Assembly: GCA_025453855.1 (NCBI GenBank)
Contig: JALOPO010000007.1
Coordinates: forward strand, 1-16,026
DNA from: Gemmatimonadaceae bacterium
Lineage (GTDB): Bacteria > Gemmatimonadota > Gemmatimonadetes > Gemmatimonadales > Gemmatimonadaceae
Direction of reading: 5' to 3'
Length of the DNA: 16,026 nt
The position numbers were made by a program, and so were the translations under genes. The notes below the pieces were generated by a model that was given only the letters and a program-made list of their open reading frames with translations, did not search any database and had not been told where the DNA came from. Numbering within the stretch: the stretch's first letter is position 1; each line of letters opens with the position of its first letter. Below are positions 6,769 to 14,692 of this stretch, in pieces.

Positions 6769-8838
6769 TCACCCGTTCTGCGTGATGCGGGAGCCGCGAA
6801 GCGCCATCTGCCCCCCGGCGTGCATCTGCGTGCGCCCGCTGCTGTCGGTGATCAGCGTCTTGCCCTTGATGGTGATCGTCCCATCGGCTTGCATGCTGAT
6901 GCTCGACGCCCCGCACACGAGCGTGATCTGCTTGCCGGCGTCGATGGTGATGTTCTCCGACACCTTGGTGGTCTGGCTCTGCAGCACCGTCGTCTTCATC
7001 CAGCCGGTGATGATCTCGTTGTAGAACCCGCCCACTGCCGTGTTGCGGAAGCCACCAATCGACACTTCCTGCGCCCCGCCGACGTTGATCATCTCGTTCA
7101 CGCCCACGTTGTGGAACCGCATCATCCCCACCGTCACGGTCTCGTTCACGCCCACGTTCCGCGTGCGGTTGTTGACGACGGTCAGCGTCTCGTCGTTCCC
7201 CACGTTCTCCGTGCGGTCGCGCCCGATGGTGATCGCCTCGTCGCGGCCGACGTTCTCCTGCTTGTCGTTCTCCACCTCCGAGTGCTCGTCCTTCTCGGCG
7301 TGGAAGTAGACGAGTTCCGAGCCCTTTTTGTCCTCGAAGCGGATCTCGTTGAAGTTCGCCGGGCCGGCCCCCTTGGAGCTCCGCGACTTGATCCCGCTCT
7401 GCGTCGCGTTTGCGGGCAGGCCGTAGGGGGGCGGGTTCTCGGCGTTGTAGACGCGCCCGGTCACCAGGGGCAGGTCGGGGTTGCCCTCCTGGAACTCGAC
7501 CACGACTTCCTGGCCCATGCGCGGGATGTGGATCCCGCCCCACCCCTTCCCCGCCCACGGACTGGCGACGCGGATCCAGCACGAGGCGTTCTCGTCCTTC
7601 GTGCAGCGATGGTTCCACGGGAAGCTGAGCTTCACCTGCGCATGCTCGTTGGTCCAGATCTCCTCGCCGGCCTTGCCGACGACGAGGGCGGTCTGGGTGC
7701 CATGCACCATCGGGCGACGCGCGCGCCGTGCGGCGCGGAACGGCACGTCGTCCGGGATGAGCCCGAAGGTGTTCGTGTAGGTGAACGCGCCGTCCGCATC
7801 GCGAAGGTTGCCACCACTCGCGGTCACGCTTACGCGCGTCACGAGGTAGGCGCGGTTCACGTCGGCGCGATCGTGGCCGACGACGACGATGCGCTGGCCG
7901 GGCACAAGTGCGCGCACCGTGCCCGAGCCCGTCACGATGACCTCGTGCGCCGCCAGTTCCTCGCGCCGGATCCGCGCCAACTGCTCCCCGCGCCCGGGAT
8001 CCTCGAAGTGCGCCGGGCCGCCGTAGTCGTACACCTCCTCGCCCGCTCCTTCCCCTGCACTGCCGCTCAGCCCGAACGAGGGTTGCTTGAAGTCGTAACT
8101 GGCGAGGCGCACGCGCGTCGGATGGATGCCGGCCGATCGATAGAGCGCGGTCACGACGTCCTCCTCCATGAAGCGCCCGTCCTGCGTGACGACCCGGACC
8201 GGCGTGTCGAGCGCCGGCGCCTGCGCATTGTCGTCCGCGAGCACCAGCTTCTCGCGGTCGCCATCGTGCTCGAACCAGTACCAGATCCCCTCTTCCTCGA
8301 GCAGACGCGAGACGAAGTTGAAGTGCGTCTCGCGGTACATGACGCAGAACCGCCGGGGCAGGTAGCTGCCCGTGCAGCGATCCTCGAAGTCCGTCCCGGC
8401 CGCCCATCCCAGGTCGCTGAATGTCTTCGCCACGATCGCGCGCACGTCCTCGCGCTGGAAGATGCGGCAATCCGTCGAGAGGTCGGTGAGCGAGAGCCAC
8501 GGTACCAGGACGGCACGATAGCGCGTCACGCCATCCTGCTGGCCGAGCTGCTCGAAGCTGGCCACGCGCCCGTGGTAGCGATGCTCGGTTCCCGGCATGC
8601 CGTTGGCAGCGACGAAGAGCGTCATGCGCTTGCGCAGCATCGCCGGCGCATCGACCCGGCCATTCCGCGACGCGAGTTCGAGCGTCACCGTGTAGGGCGA
8701 GGAGAGCTCGGACTCGACGGCTGCCGCCACGGGCAGGAACGCATCGCCGTGCACCTCACACTGCACGCGCATCGGGCGTCCGGCAACATCGAATGCGCCG
8801 AGCAGTGCTGCCGCATCCTCAAGAATCCCACTGATCAT
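6769..8838 (-). CDS. vgrG: T6SS spike protein VgrG (TssI)
   Basis: VgrG trimers form the spike on the Hcp tube and carry effectors out of the cell. The 689-residue chain has the standard layout: a gp27-like region (about 1-370) with the MYRETHFNFVSRLLEEEGIWYWFEHD block (near 167-192), a gp5-like OB-fold region with KLSFPWNHRC and WIRVASPWAGKGWGGIHIPR (403-440), then MGQEVVVEFQEGNPDLPLVTG (441-461). The junction segment NEIRFEDKKGSE (497-508) leads into a beta-helix needle with repeated NVG and ET/RT motifs (about 526-605). It ends MALRGSRITQNG with no added catalytic domain, so this is a non-evolved VgrG that must carry cargo by other means. GGAG lies six bases before the ATG at 8838. The following gene starts four bases after its stop. 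Confidence 0.98.
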   Translation of the reverse strand: MISGILEDAAALLGAFDVAGRPMRVQCEVHGDAFLPVAAAVESELSSPYTVTLELASRNGRVDAPAMLRKRMTLFVAANGMPGTEHRYHGRVASFEQLGQQDGVTRYRAVLVPWLSLTDLSTDCRIFQREDVRAIVAKTFSDLGWAAGTDFEDRCTGSYLPRRFCVMYRETHFNFVSRLLEEEGIWYWFEHDGDREKLVLADDNAQAPALDTPVRVVTQDGRFMEEDVVTALYRSAGIHPTRVRLASYDFKQPSFGLSGSAGEGAGEEVYDYGGPAHFEDPGRGEQLARIRREELAAHEVIVTGSGTVRALVPGQRIVVVGHDRADVNRAYLVTRVSVTASGGNLRDADGAFTYTNTFGLIPDDVPFRAARRARRPMVHGTQTALVVGKAGEEIWTNEHAQVKLSFPWNHRCTKDENASCWIRVASPWAGKGWGGIHIPRMGQEVVVEFQEGNPDLPLVTGRVYNAENPPPYGLPANATQSGIKSRSSKGAGPANFNEIRFEDKKGSELVYFHAEKDEHSEVENDKQENVGRDEAITIGRDRTENVGNDETLTVVNNRTRNVGVNETVTVGMMRFHNVGVNEMINVGGAQEVSIGGFRNTAVGGFYNEIITGWMKTTVLQSQTTKVSENITIDAGKQITLVCGASSISMQADGTITIKGKTLITDSSGRTQMHAGGQMALRGSRITQNG
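7024..7263 (-). repeat. degenerate beta-helix repeat within VgrG
   Basis: This coding repeat covers about residues 526-605 of VgrG. The units carry NVG followed by a short polar segment and ET or RT (for example ENVGRDEAIT, ENVGNDETLT, RNVGVNETVT, HNVGVNEMIN). This is the triple-stranded needle of the spike. The repeat is visible at both protein and DNA level but is imperfect, so it is a structural repeat and not a recent tandem duplication. Confidence 0.75.
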
Positions 8839-8903
8839 CTGGATCTCCGGTCGGTCGACGGTGGAGAGTGTCAGGACAGGTGCGGGCCGCGGGTGCCGAA
8901 CCG

Positions 8904-9761
8904 CTAGTCGCGATGCCGAGCACGATCACGACGGACGCGATCGAACTCGCGTCCGGCGGCGAGCACGAGCGGCTTGCCGAACTGGCGCTCCAGGCGCCGC
9001 AGCTGGAGCAGCGCGTGCCACGGGCGCAGCGCACCCGGAAGGATCCGGAGCAGCACGACCAGCACGAGCGGGGCGAGCAGCAGTGCGAGCGCCTCGCGCA
9101 GGTCGCGCACGCCCATCCCGAGGACGCCGGCAAGCACGGGCACGAGCCCCATGCCGATGAGCGCGAGTGCGGTCGGGCGGCCGGGGTCGATCGGCACCGT
9201 GCCCGAGTCCACGGTCCACGTGCCGCGTCGCTCGTCCACCTGACGTGCGACCAGCGCACGCATGGCAGCGGCCTCGCGCCGCCGGAACGCCGTGAGGGCC
9301 CAGGTGAGCACCACCACCAGCGCCACGGCATACAGCGCCACGAGTCGCCAGGCGAGCGCGCGCGCCTCGGGCGGCACGGTGAGCGGCTCCGCGGGCGCCG
9401 GGGACAGCAGCAGCGCGATGCCCGCGAGCATCCACACCGGCATCACCACGTAGAGCAGGACGAACGACGACGCCCAGACCACCTGAAGCTCCCACGGGCG
9501 CAGGCGCGAGCGACGGACGTGGAACGAGATGAACACCCCTGCCACCACCCCGACGACAGTCGCAGCGACGAGCGCTGCCGGGCCCACGAGGATGGTGAGG
9601 AACGCGGTGAACAATGGGAGGCTGAGCCAGAACAGGACCGGGCGTTTGTGCACGCCGAACGGGTCGAGTCCCATCGTGGTCGCCGGCGCGTCGTCAGGCA
9701 TCGCGGCGGTGCCTGGACCGGGGCGGGTCAGCTGCACGTCGCCGATGGGGACGGAGCTCAT
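8904..9761 (-). CDS. six-helix membrane protein, candidate immunity to the upstream hairpin protein
   Basis: The protein is 285 residues long, starting MSSVPIGDVQ, with ATG overlapping the preceding stop as ATGA. About 40 polar residues are followed by hydrophobic segments at roughly 41-60, 61-81, 93-119, 137-159, 196-216 and 221-243, which predicts six inner-membrane helices. A hydrophilic loop near 160-195 and a basic tail (REFDRVRRDRARHRD) follow, and the positive charges suggest a cytoplasmic C-terminus. I recognise no enzyme motif. Multi-helix membrane proteins encoded directly after pore-forming colicins or T6SS pore formers commonly act as immunity proteins in the inner membrane, so that is my inferred role. 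The four-base overlap would couple its synthesis to that of the partner. The open frame continues far upstream, but that part lies over the 381-residue gene and is a shadow. Confidence 0.88.
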   Translation of the reverse strand: MSSVPIGDVQLTRPGPGTAAMPDDAPATTMGLDPFGVHKRPVLFWLSLPLFTAFLTILVGPAALVAATVVGVVAGVFISFHVRRSRLRPWELQVVWASSFVLLYVVMPVWMLAGIALLLSPAPAEPLTVPPEARALAWRLVALYAVALVVVLTWALTAFRRREAAAMRALVARQVDERRGTWTVDSGTVPIDPGRPTALALIGMGLVPVLAGVLGMGVRDLREALALLLAPLVLVVLLRILPGALRPWHALLQLRRLERQFGKPLVLAAGREFDRVRRDRARHRD

Positions 9762-10903
9762 TGCGCAGCCCGCCCTTGCGCGCGGCGCACCTGGTTGGAG
9801 AGCGCACGGTCGACTCCGTAGCGTGACCAGACCGCCTGCACGAGGACCCCGACACCGAGGCCCACGAACGCTATCGCGGCACCCGTGGCCACGGCAGGGG
9901 CCGCGATGACGAGCACCGCACCGGCGCCCACGCCGGCGAGCGCGGAGACGACGTTGCCCGTCTGGCTTCCGACCGACCGCGCGACGAACTCCTCGCCGTT
10001 GAAGCGGCGCACGCCGTCGGCGCCGATGAGCTGCGACTCCACCGCATCCACGTACGCGGTGTTCACGAACGCGAGCCCGTAGCCGAACCCCCTGGATGCG
10101 AGCACGCGTCCCCAGCGCTGCTGCTGCCAACGCGACTCCGACAAGATGCGCATCATCGTGGCCCGCTCCGCGGCACCGAGCGCACCGGTCCTCGCCACCG
10201 TGGCTCCCACACGACGCATGGCGCTCCGTTCCGCCGGGTCGACGACGAGCGTCGCGACGTTGGAGATCTTCGCTCGGAGTCGAAGCTCCCGAGGCCGACC
10301 GGCGCGGTTCGCCGGCTGCCCGCCGTTGGCGTTCACCAGCTTCACGTGCTGGTTGACACGCACCGAGTTCGCCTCGCCACGCGCCAGGCGCCCCAGCGCC
10401 GCTTCGGTGCGCCGGTGCAGGTCCACCTCGACGACACCCTTGCGCACCACCTCGTACAGGGCCCAGGCGTTCGAATAGCGATTCGCCTCGCCGTAGGCCG
10501 CCTCGGCCATGTAGTTGCGCGGTTCGGGCAGCAAGGGCATCAGGCCGCCGGGCGGCGCAGCCCGCATGAAGGTCTGGGGCTGCGCAGGCAGCGCCGAGCA
10601 GTAGGCCGCCGTCCAGTCGAGCAGCGTCTCGTGATTGCGCGACTGGGAGAACGCCTGCGAGAGCAGAAGCGAGGCCACGGGCTGGTCGAGTTCGAACTCG
10701 AGCTCGTTCGGCGCGGCGCAGGATTGGACACTCGACATCGCCGTCGGCAGCGCCACCCGAGTCGCGTCTCGCTGCACGAGCAGCGGCGACGGTGCGGGGC
10801 GTGCACGGCACGCCTGCAGGTCGCGCAGGTACGCCTGCAGCTCGGCCTCCGCGGCACGCTGCATCGGTGTCTGCGCGCTTCCGCGAGCCGGCGGCTGCGT
10901 CAT
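9758..10903 (-). CDS. unrecognised protein with C-terminal hydrophobic hairpin; candidate pore-forming T6SS effector
   Basis: I do not recognise a named family in this 381-residue protein. It has no N-terminal signal peptide. Residues 1-310 are soluble-looking, with mixed polar, Arg-rich and helical stretches and few cysteines. Residues about 316-337 and 339-359 form two adjacent hydrophobic Gly/Ala-rich segments (around GVGAGAVLVIAAPAVATGAA and AFVGLGVGVLVQAVW), followed by a short basic tail. A buried hydrophobic hairpin near the C-terminus is typical of pore-forming colicins, and a glycine-zipper membrane segment is reported for the T6SS effector Tse4. The next gene overlaps by four bases and encodes a polytopic membrane protein, the usual immunity type for such toxins. 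The position between clpV and vgrG also suits cargo. The toxin role is inference; a structural or membrane-anchored accessory protein is the alternative. Confidence 0.85.
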   Translation of the reverse strand: MTQPPARGSAQTPMQRAAEAELQAYLRDLQACRARPAPSPLLVQRDATRVALPTAMSSVQSCAAPNELEFELDQPVASLLLSQAFSQSRNHETLLDWTAAYCSALPAQPQTFMRAAPPGGLMPLLPEPRNYMAEAAYGEANRYSNAWALYEVVRKGVVEVDLHRRTEAALGRLARGEANSVRVNQHVKLVNANGGQPANRAGRPRELRLRAKISNVATLVVDPAERSAMRRVGATVARTGALGAAERATMMRILSESRWQQQRWGRVLASRGFGYGLAFVNTAYVDAVESQLIGADGVRRFNGEEFVARSVGSQTGNVVSALAGVGAGAVLVIAAPAVATGAAIAFVGLGVGVLVQAVWSRYGVDRALSNQVRRAQGRAAQ

Positions 10904-10956
10904 GCAGCCACCAGCGTCGCGGAGCGTTCTGCACTCGACTGGACCCGTATCGTCAT
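10900..10956 (-). CDS. 18-residue ORF, possible coupling leader
   Basis: A short ORF encodes MTIRVQSSAERSATLVAA. It has a near-ideal ribosome binding site, and its TGA overlaps the ATG of the next gene as ATGA. I do not recognise the peptide. The long ORF's own frame contains no ATG, GTG or TTG between the tssH stop and its ATG at 10903, so that gene cannot use the strong ribosome binding site directly. Two readings are possible. It may be a leader whose translation delivers ribosomes to the next start. Alternatively it may be the true N-terminus of the next protein, disconnected by a one-base indel, a sequencing error or programmed slippage. The overlap is certain from the sequence; whether the peptide is made or has a function is unknown. 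Confidence 0.45.
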   Translation of the reverse strand: MTIRVQSSAERSATLVAA

Positions 10957-10960
10957 CGAC

Positions 10961-10968
10961 TCTCCTCC
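10961..10968 (-). promoter_or_regulatory. strong ribosome binding site upstream of the 18-codon ORF
   Basis: On the minus strand this reads GGAGGAGA, followed by GTC G (10960-10957) and then ATG at 10956. It is the strongest Shine-Dalgarno match I noticed among the gene starts of this window. It does not precede the long 381-residue ORF directly. It precedes a short ORF in another frame that ends exactly on that gene's start codon. It therefore probably sets translation of the pair by coupling. Confidence 0.7.
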
Positions 10969-10990
10969 AGCACGTGCGACAAGGCAGCCA

Positions 10991-13675
10991 TCACGCAGGC
11001 TGCGCGACCAGCTCATCGATCGGTGCGACGTACGTGAAGTGCCCATCCCCCCCCACGCCGAGATGCACCCGCTCCACCCCCGCCCCCGACGCCACCCCCT
11101 CCAGGATCCGCACCGCCAGCGCCGGCATCACCGTGTTCGTCAGGATGTGATCCACCGCCCGCGCCCCCGTCTCCCCCTCCGCACACCGCGCCGCGATCGT
11201 CGACACCACCGCGTCGTCCCACGTCAGCGCCAGCTGGTGCGCCCCCTGCACGCGCCGCGCCAGCCGGCCCAGCTTGAGCCGCACGATCGACGCCAGCGCC
11301 TCGTCGCGCACCGGGAGATACGGCACCACCACCAGCCGCCCCAGGAACGCCGGCTTGAACGCCGCCGTCAGCTCCGGCACCAGCGCGCTCGCCAGCGCCT
11401 CGCCCGTCGGCAGCGTCTCCGGATCGAGCGTCAGCCGCGCGATCGTCGTCGCCCCCACGTTGCTCGTGAGCAGGATCACCGTGTTGCGGAAGTCGATCGG
11501 CCGCCCCTCGCCATCCTCCATCGTCCCCTTGTCGAAGACCTGGAAGAAGAGCTCCAGCACGTCGGGATGCGCCTTCTCGATCTCGTCGAGCAGCACCACG
11601 CTGTACGGCCGGCGCCGCACCGCCTCGGTGAGCACGCCCCCCTCGCCGTACCCCACGTAGCCGGGCGGACTCCCCTTGAGCGTCGAGACGGTGTGCGGCT
11701 CCTGGAACTCGCTCAGGTTGATCGTGATCAGGTTCCGCTCGCCGCCGTAGAGCAGGTCGCTCAGCGCGAGCGCGGTCTCCGTCTTCCCCACCCCGCTCGG
11801 CCCCACCAGCAGGAAGACGCCCACCGGCTTCTGCGGATCCTCGATCCCCGCCCGCGCGCTGCGGATGCGTCGCGCGAGGCTCGCCAGCGCCTCGTCCTGC
11901 CCGATCACGCGCGCCGACAGCTGCCTCTCCAACGTCAGCGCCGTCGTGACGTCATCACGCAGCAGCTTCCCCACCGGCACGCCGGTCCACGCCCCGATCA
12001 CCTCGGCCACCAGCGTCGCGTCGACGCAGACGCGCACCAGCGGCGCCTCGCCCTGCAGTGCGGCCAGCGCCGTGGTGCGCTCGGCCAGCTCACCGCGCAG
12101 CGCCGAGACGCGCGACGCCTCGAGCGTCGGCTCCTCGAGCGCGCGCCGGAGCCCCTGCACCGCCGCCACCGCCTCGCGCTCGCGCTGCCAGCGCGCATGC
12201 AGCCGCTCGAGCGTGAGCTCGATCTCCAGCCGATCGGCCGCCAGCGCCGCCAGCCGCTCGCCGTGATCGACCCCCGTCTGCTGCTCGCGCGACAGGATGC
12301 GCTCCTGCGTCGCGAGATCGTCGAGCCGCCGCTGCGCATCCTCGATCGCCGGTGGCGTCGCGTGCTGCGAGAGCGCCAGCCGCGCGCAGGCCGTGTCGAG
12401 GACGCTCACCGCCTTGTCCGGCAGCTGGCGATCCGGCAGGTAGCGATGCGAGAGCCGCACCGCCGCGTCGATCCCGTCGTCGAGGATGCGCACGTCGTGG
12501 TGCGCCTCGAGCGTCGGCACCACGCTCCGCAGCATCACCAGGCAGGTCGCCTCGTCCGGCTCGTCGACCTTCACCAGCTGGAAGCGGCGCGCCAGCGCCG
12601 CGTCCTTCTCGAAGAACTTCTTGTACTCGCTCCACGTCGTGGCCGCGATCGTGCGCAGCTCGCCGCGCGCGAGCGCCGGCTTGAGCAGGTTGGCGGCATC
12701 GTTCTGCCCCGCCTGCCCGCCCGCGCCGATCATCGTGTGCGCCTCGTCGATGAAGAGGATGATCGGCACCGGCGACGAGCGCACCTCGTCGACCAGCTTC
12801 TTGAGCCGCGCCTCGAACTCCCCCTTCACGCCGGCACCGGCCTGCAGCAGCGCCAGGTCGAGCGTGCGCAGCGAGACGTGGCGCAGCGGCGGCGGCACGT
12901 CGCCGTCGACGATGCGCCGCGCGAACCCCTCCACCACCGCCGTCTTCCCCACCCCCGCCTCGCCGACGAGGATCGGGTTGTTCTGCCGGCGACGCGTGAG
13001 GATGTCGACCACCTGCCGGATCTCGGCGTCGCGCCCGAAGACGCGATCGAGCTGGCCGGCGCGCGCGCGGGCGGTGAGGTCGATGGTGTACTGGTCGAGG
13101 TTCGGCGTGCGCACCGGGGCGCCGTTGGCCGACGGATCGCCGCCCGCGGCCGATCCACTCGCGCCGTCGGCGCGGCCGATGGCGGGGACCGTCACGTCGT
13201 CGCCCGTCCCGCCGCGCACGATCGTCGCGAACTGCAGCTTGAGCGTCGTCGCGTCGATCTTCGCGAGCTCGCGCGAGATCTCGCGCGCCAGCCGCCCCAG
13301 CTCCTCGTTGTGCACCAGCGCGAGGAGGAGATGCCCGGTGCGGATCTCGGTCGCGCCGAGATCGACCGACGCCAGCAGCCACGCCTCGCTGAGCGTCTTC
13401 ACCACCGAGGGGCTGAGCGCCGGCGTGCGCGCGTTGCCGGTGCGCAGCGCATCGAGGCTCCGTGCCAGGTCGTTCGAGAGCCGCGACCGGTCGAGCGTGA
13501 AGTGGCGCGCGATGTCGAGCGTGTCGGGGTCGGCGCGCTCGAGCAGCTTCACCAGGAGGTGCTCCACCTCCACGTCGTAGTGCGAGCGCGAGCGGCAGAG
13601 CGCCGCCGCGCCCTCCATGGCGCCACGGGCCGCCCCGTGGAGCTTCGACACGAGCGAGCGCAGGTCGACGGTCAT
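10991..13675 (-). CDS. tssH: T6SS sheath-recycling AAA+ ATPase TssH (ClpV)
   Basis: ClpV is a hexameric HSP100/ClpB-type ATPase in the cytoplasm that unfolds the contracted TssB-TssC sheath so that it can be rebuilt. The 894-residue length is typical. An N-terminal Clp_N-type domain occupies about residues 1-150. The first AAA+ domain has Walker A GEAGVGKT (238-245) and Walker B ILFIDEAH (306-313). A middle coiled-coil region lies around 440-545. The second AAA+ domain has Walker A GPSGVGKT (625-632), pore-loop segment GSPPGYVGYGEGG (668-680) and Walker B VVLLDEIEKAH (693-703). The T6SS assignment over ClpB rests on direct linkage to tssF-tssG and the N-terminal SKLHGAARGAMEGAAALC segment expected in ClpV. 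The start at 13675 has GAGG eight bases upstream. Third positions are almost all G or C. The chain looks complete and catalytically competent. Confidence 0.97.
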   Translation of the reverse strand: MTVDLRSLVSKLHGAARGAMEGAAALCRSRSHYDVEVEHLLVKLLERADPDTLDIARHFTLDRSRLSNDLARSLDALRTGNARTPALSPSVVKTLSEAWLLASVDLGATEIRTGHLLLALVHNEELGRLAREISRELAKIDATTLKLQFATIVRGGTGDDVTVPAIGRADGASGSAAGGDPSANGAPVRTPNLDQYTIDLTARARAGQLDRVFGRDAEIRQVVDILTRRRQNNPILVGEAGVGKTAVVEGFARRIVDGDVPPPLRHVSLRTLDLALLQAGAGVKGEFEARLKKLVDEVRSSPVPIILFIDEAHTMIGAGGQAGQNDAANLLKPALARGELRTIAATTWSEYKKFFEKDAALARRFQLVKVDEPDEATCLVMLRSVVPTLEAHHDVRILDDGIDAAVRLSHRYLPDRQLPDKAVSVLDTACARLALSQHATPPAIEDAQRRLDDLATQERILSREQQTGVDHGERLAALAADRLEIELTLERLHARWQREREAVAAVQGLRRALEEPTLEASRVSALRGELAERTTALAALQGEAPLVRVCVDATLVAEVIGAWTGVPVGKLLRDDVTTALTLERQLSARVIGQDEALASLARRIRSARAGIEDPQKPVGVFLLVGPSGVGKTETALALSDLLYGGERNLITINLSEFQEPHTVSTLKGSPPGYVGYGEGGVLTEAVRRRPYSVVLLDEIEKAHPDVLELFFQVFDKGTMEDGEGRPIDFRNTVILLTSNVGATTIARLTLDPETLPTGEALASALVPELTAAFKPAFLGRLVVVPYLPVRDEALASIVRLKLGRLARRVQGAHQLALTWDDAVVSTIAARCAEGETGARAVDHILTNTVMPALAVRILEGVASGAGVERVHLGVGGDGHFTYVAPIDELVAQPA

Positions 13676-13678
13676 CCG

Positions 13679-14692
13679 TCAGTCCTCGTGGAAGGTCAGG
13701 ATGGTGTCGTCGGCATCGAGCACCGCGGCGCGCGACCGCAGCCAGGTGCCGAAGCCGAGGCGTTGCGTCCCCTCGTCGAGCTCCACCGCCGGCACGTCGC
13801 GCTCGCGCAGCACGAGCTGCACCTCGGCGTCGACCTGCCGGTCGGTCTGCAGCTGCACCAGCTCACGCAGCAAGCCATGATCCTCCCCGCCGGGGAGGAA
13901 GCGCTCGTACTGCGCGCGATCCATGGGCCCCATGCGGATGCGGATCGACCCGTGCACGTCGTGCACCGCATCGCCGATCATCGCGCCGAGCTGCAACCCG
14001 CCGTCGCCGAGCCCGTCGGCATCGCCGAGCGCGGTGCGCTGCGACGGCTCGAGCGCGTACCACCGCCCCTGGAACTGCGCCACCGACACCGGGACGTCGA
14101 ACGCATCCTCGAGCAGCTGCTCGAGCGCCAGCGCCGAGCGCTGCACGGGGCCCAGCAGCCCGGCGCGGAAGCGGATCGCGTCGGCGTCCATCGGGAGCGT
14201 GTCGTGCAGCCCGTCGGTGCCCTGCCCCACGATGTCGAGCAGGTGCCGCGCGAGCGTCGCCCCGTTCTCGGCGCGCCCGCCGGGGCGGTGTCGCGACCAG
14301 GCACGATAGAAGAGCGAGAGGAGCCGGTGGTGCAGCAGGTCGAGGAAGTCGCCGAAGGCGTGATCGCGCTCGGCGCGTCGGTCGCGCACCAGCTCCGTGT
14401 AGTGGAACGGGAGCACCGCCAGCGGCCCGATGAGCCCCGGCAGGTTCACGCGCACGTGTGTGCGCCCGTCGTCGCGCCCCTCGACCGCCGCGACCTCGCC
14501 CGCCGGGAAGGCGAGCCGCGGCTCGACGCCGAAGCGCAGCGCCTCGCCATCGGGGTCGATGCCGTCGCCAACGAGCGGACGCGACGCGTCGCGCGCCTCG
14601 AGGAAGCGCACCAGCGCGCGGAACTCGAAGTCGGCGAGCGGGCGCTCGTCGAGCGGCGGCGCGGCGGCCGGCATCAGACCAGCGGCTTCCAT
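13679..14692 (-). CDS. tssG: T6SS baseplate subunit TssG
   Basis: TssG (VasB/ImpH family) pairs with TssF in the baseplate wedge. The protein is about 337 residues, normal for the family. Recognisable blocks are ADFEFRALVRFLEAR near residues 20-34, FGVEPRLAFPAGEV near 54-67, VNLPGLIGPLAVLPFHYTEL near 82-101 and FGDFLDLLHHRLLSLFYRAW near 113-132. The open frame extends much further upstream, but that part lies over tssF in another frame and is a shadow. I chose the ATG at 14692 because GAGG sits five bases before it. The ATG at 14674, six codons later, overlaps the tssF stop as TGATG and is the main alternative; both give family-normal lengths. The gene ends three bases before the tssH start. 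Confidence 0.94.
   Translation of the reverse strand: MEAAGLMPAAAPPLDERPLADFEFRALVRFLEARDASRPLVGDGIDPDGEALRFGVEPRLAFPAGEVAAVEGRDDGRTHVRVNLPGLIGPLAVLPFHYTELVRDRRAERDHAFGDFLDLLHHRLLSLFYRAWSRHRPGGRAENGATLARHLLDIVGQGTDGLHDTLPMDADAIRFRAGLLGPVQRSALALEQLLEDAFDVPVSVAQFQGRWYALEPSQRTALGDADGLGDGGLQLGAMIGDAVHDVHGSIRIRMGPMDRAQYERFLPGGEDHGLLRELVQLQTDRQVDAEVQLVLRERDVPAVELDEGTQRLGFGTWLRSRAAVLDADDTILTFHED

Noticed and set aside
7024..7263. Repeat block considered as a CRISPR array or tandem DNA repeat
   Set aside because: It is in frame inside VgrG, the units are degenerate and there are no spacers; it encodes the beta-helix needle.
8839..8903. Possible terminator or promoter between the membrane protein and vgrG
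   Set aside because: I found no stable inverted repeat followed by a T-run and no clear -35/-10 pair in the 65 bases; only the vgrG ribosome binding site is visible.
6724..8907. A 727-codon plus-strand open frame opposite vgrG
   Set aside because: VgrG on the other strand is unmistakable over the same bases; the plus-strand translation has no family pattern.
9762..10934. Upstream extension of the six-helix membrane protein frame
   Set aside because: It overlaps the 381-residue gene in another frame and reads as Arg/Gly-rich shadow. The ATG at 9761 with ATGA overlap is the natural start.
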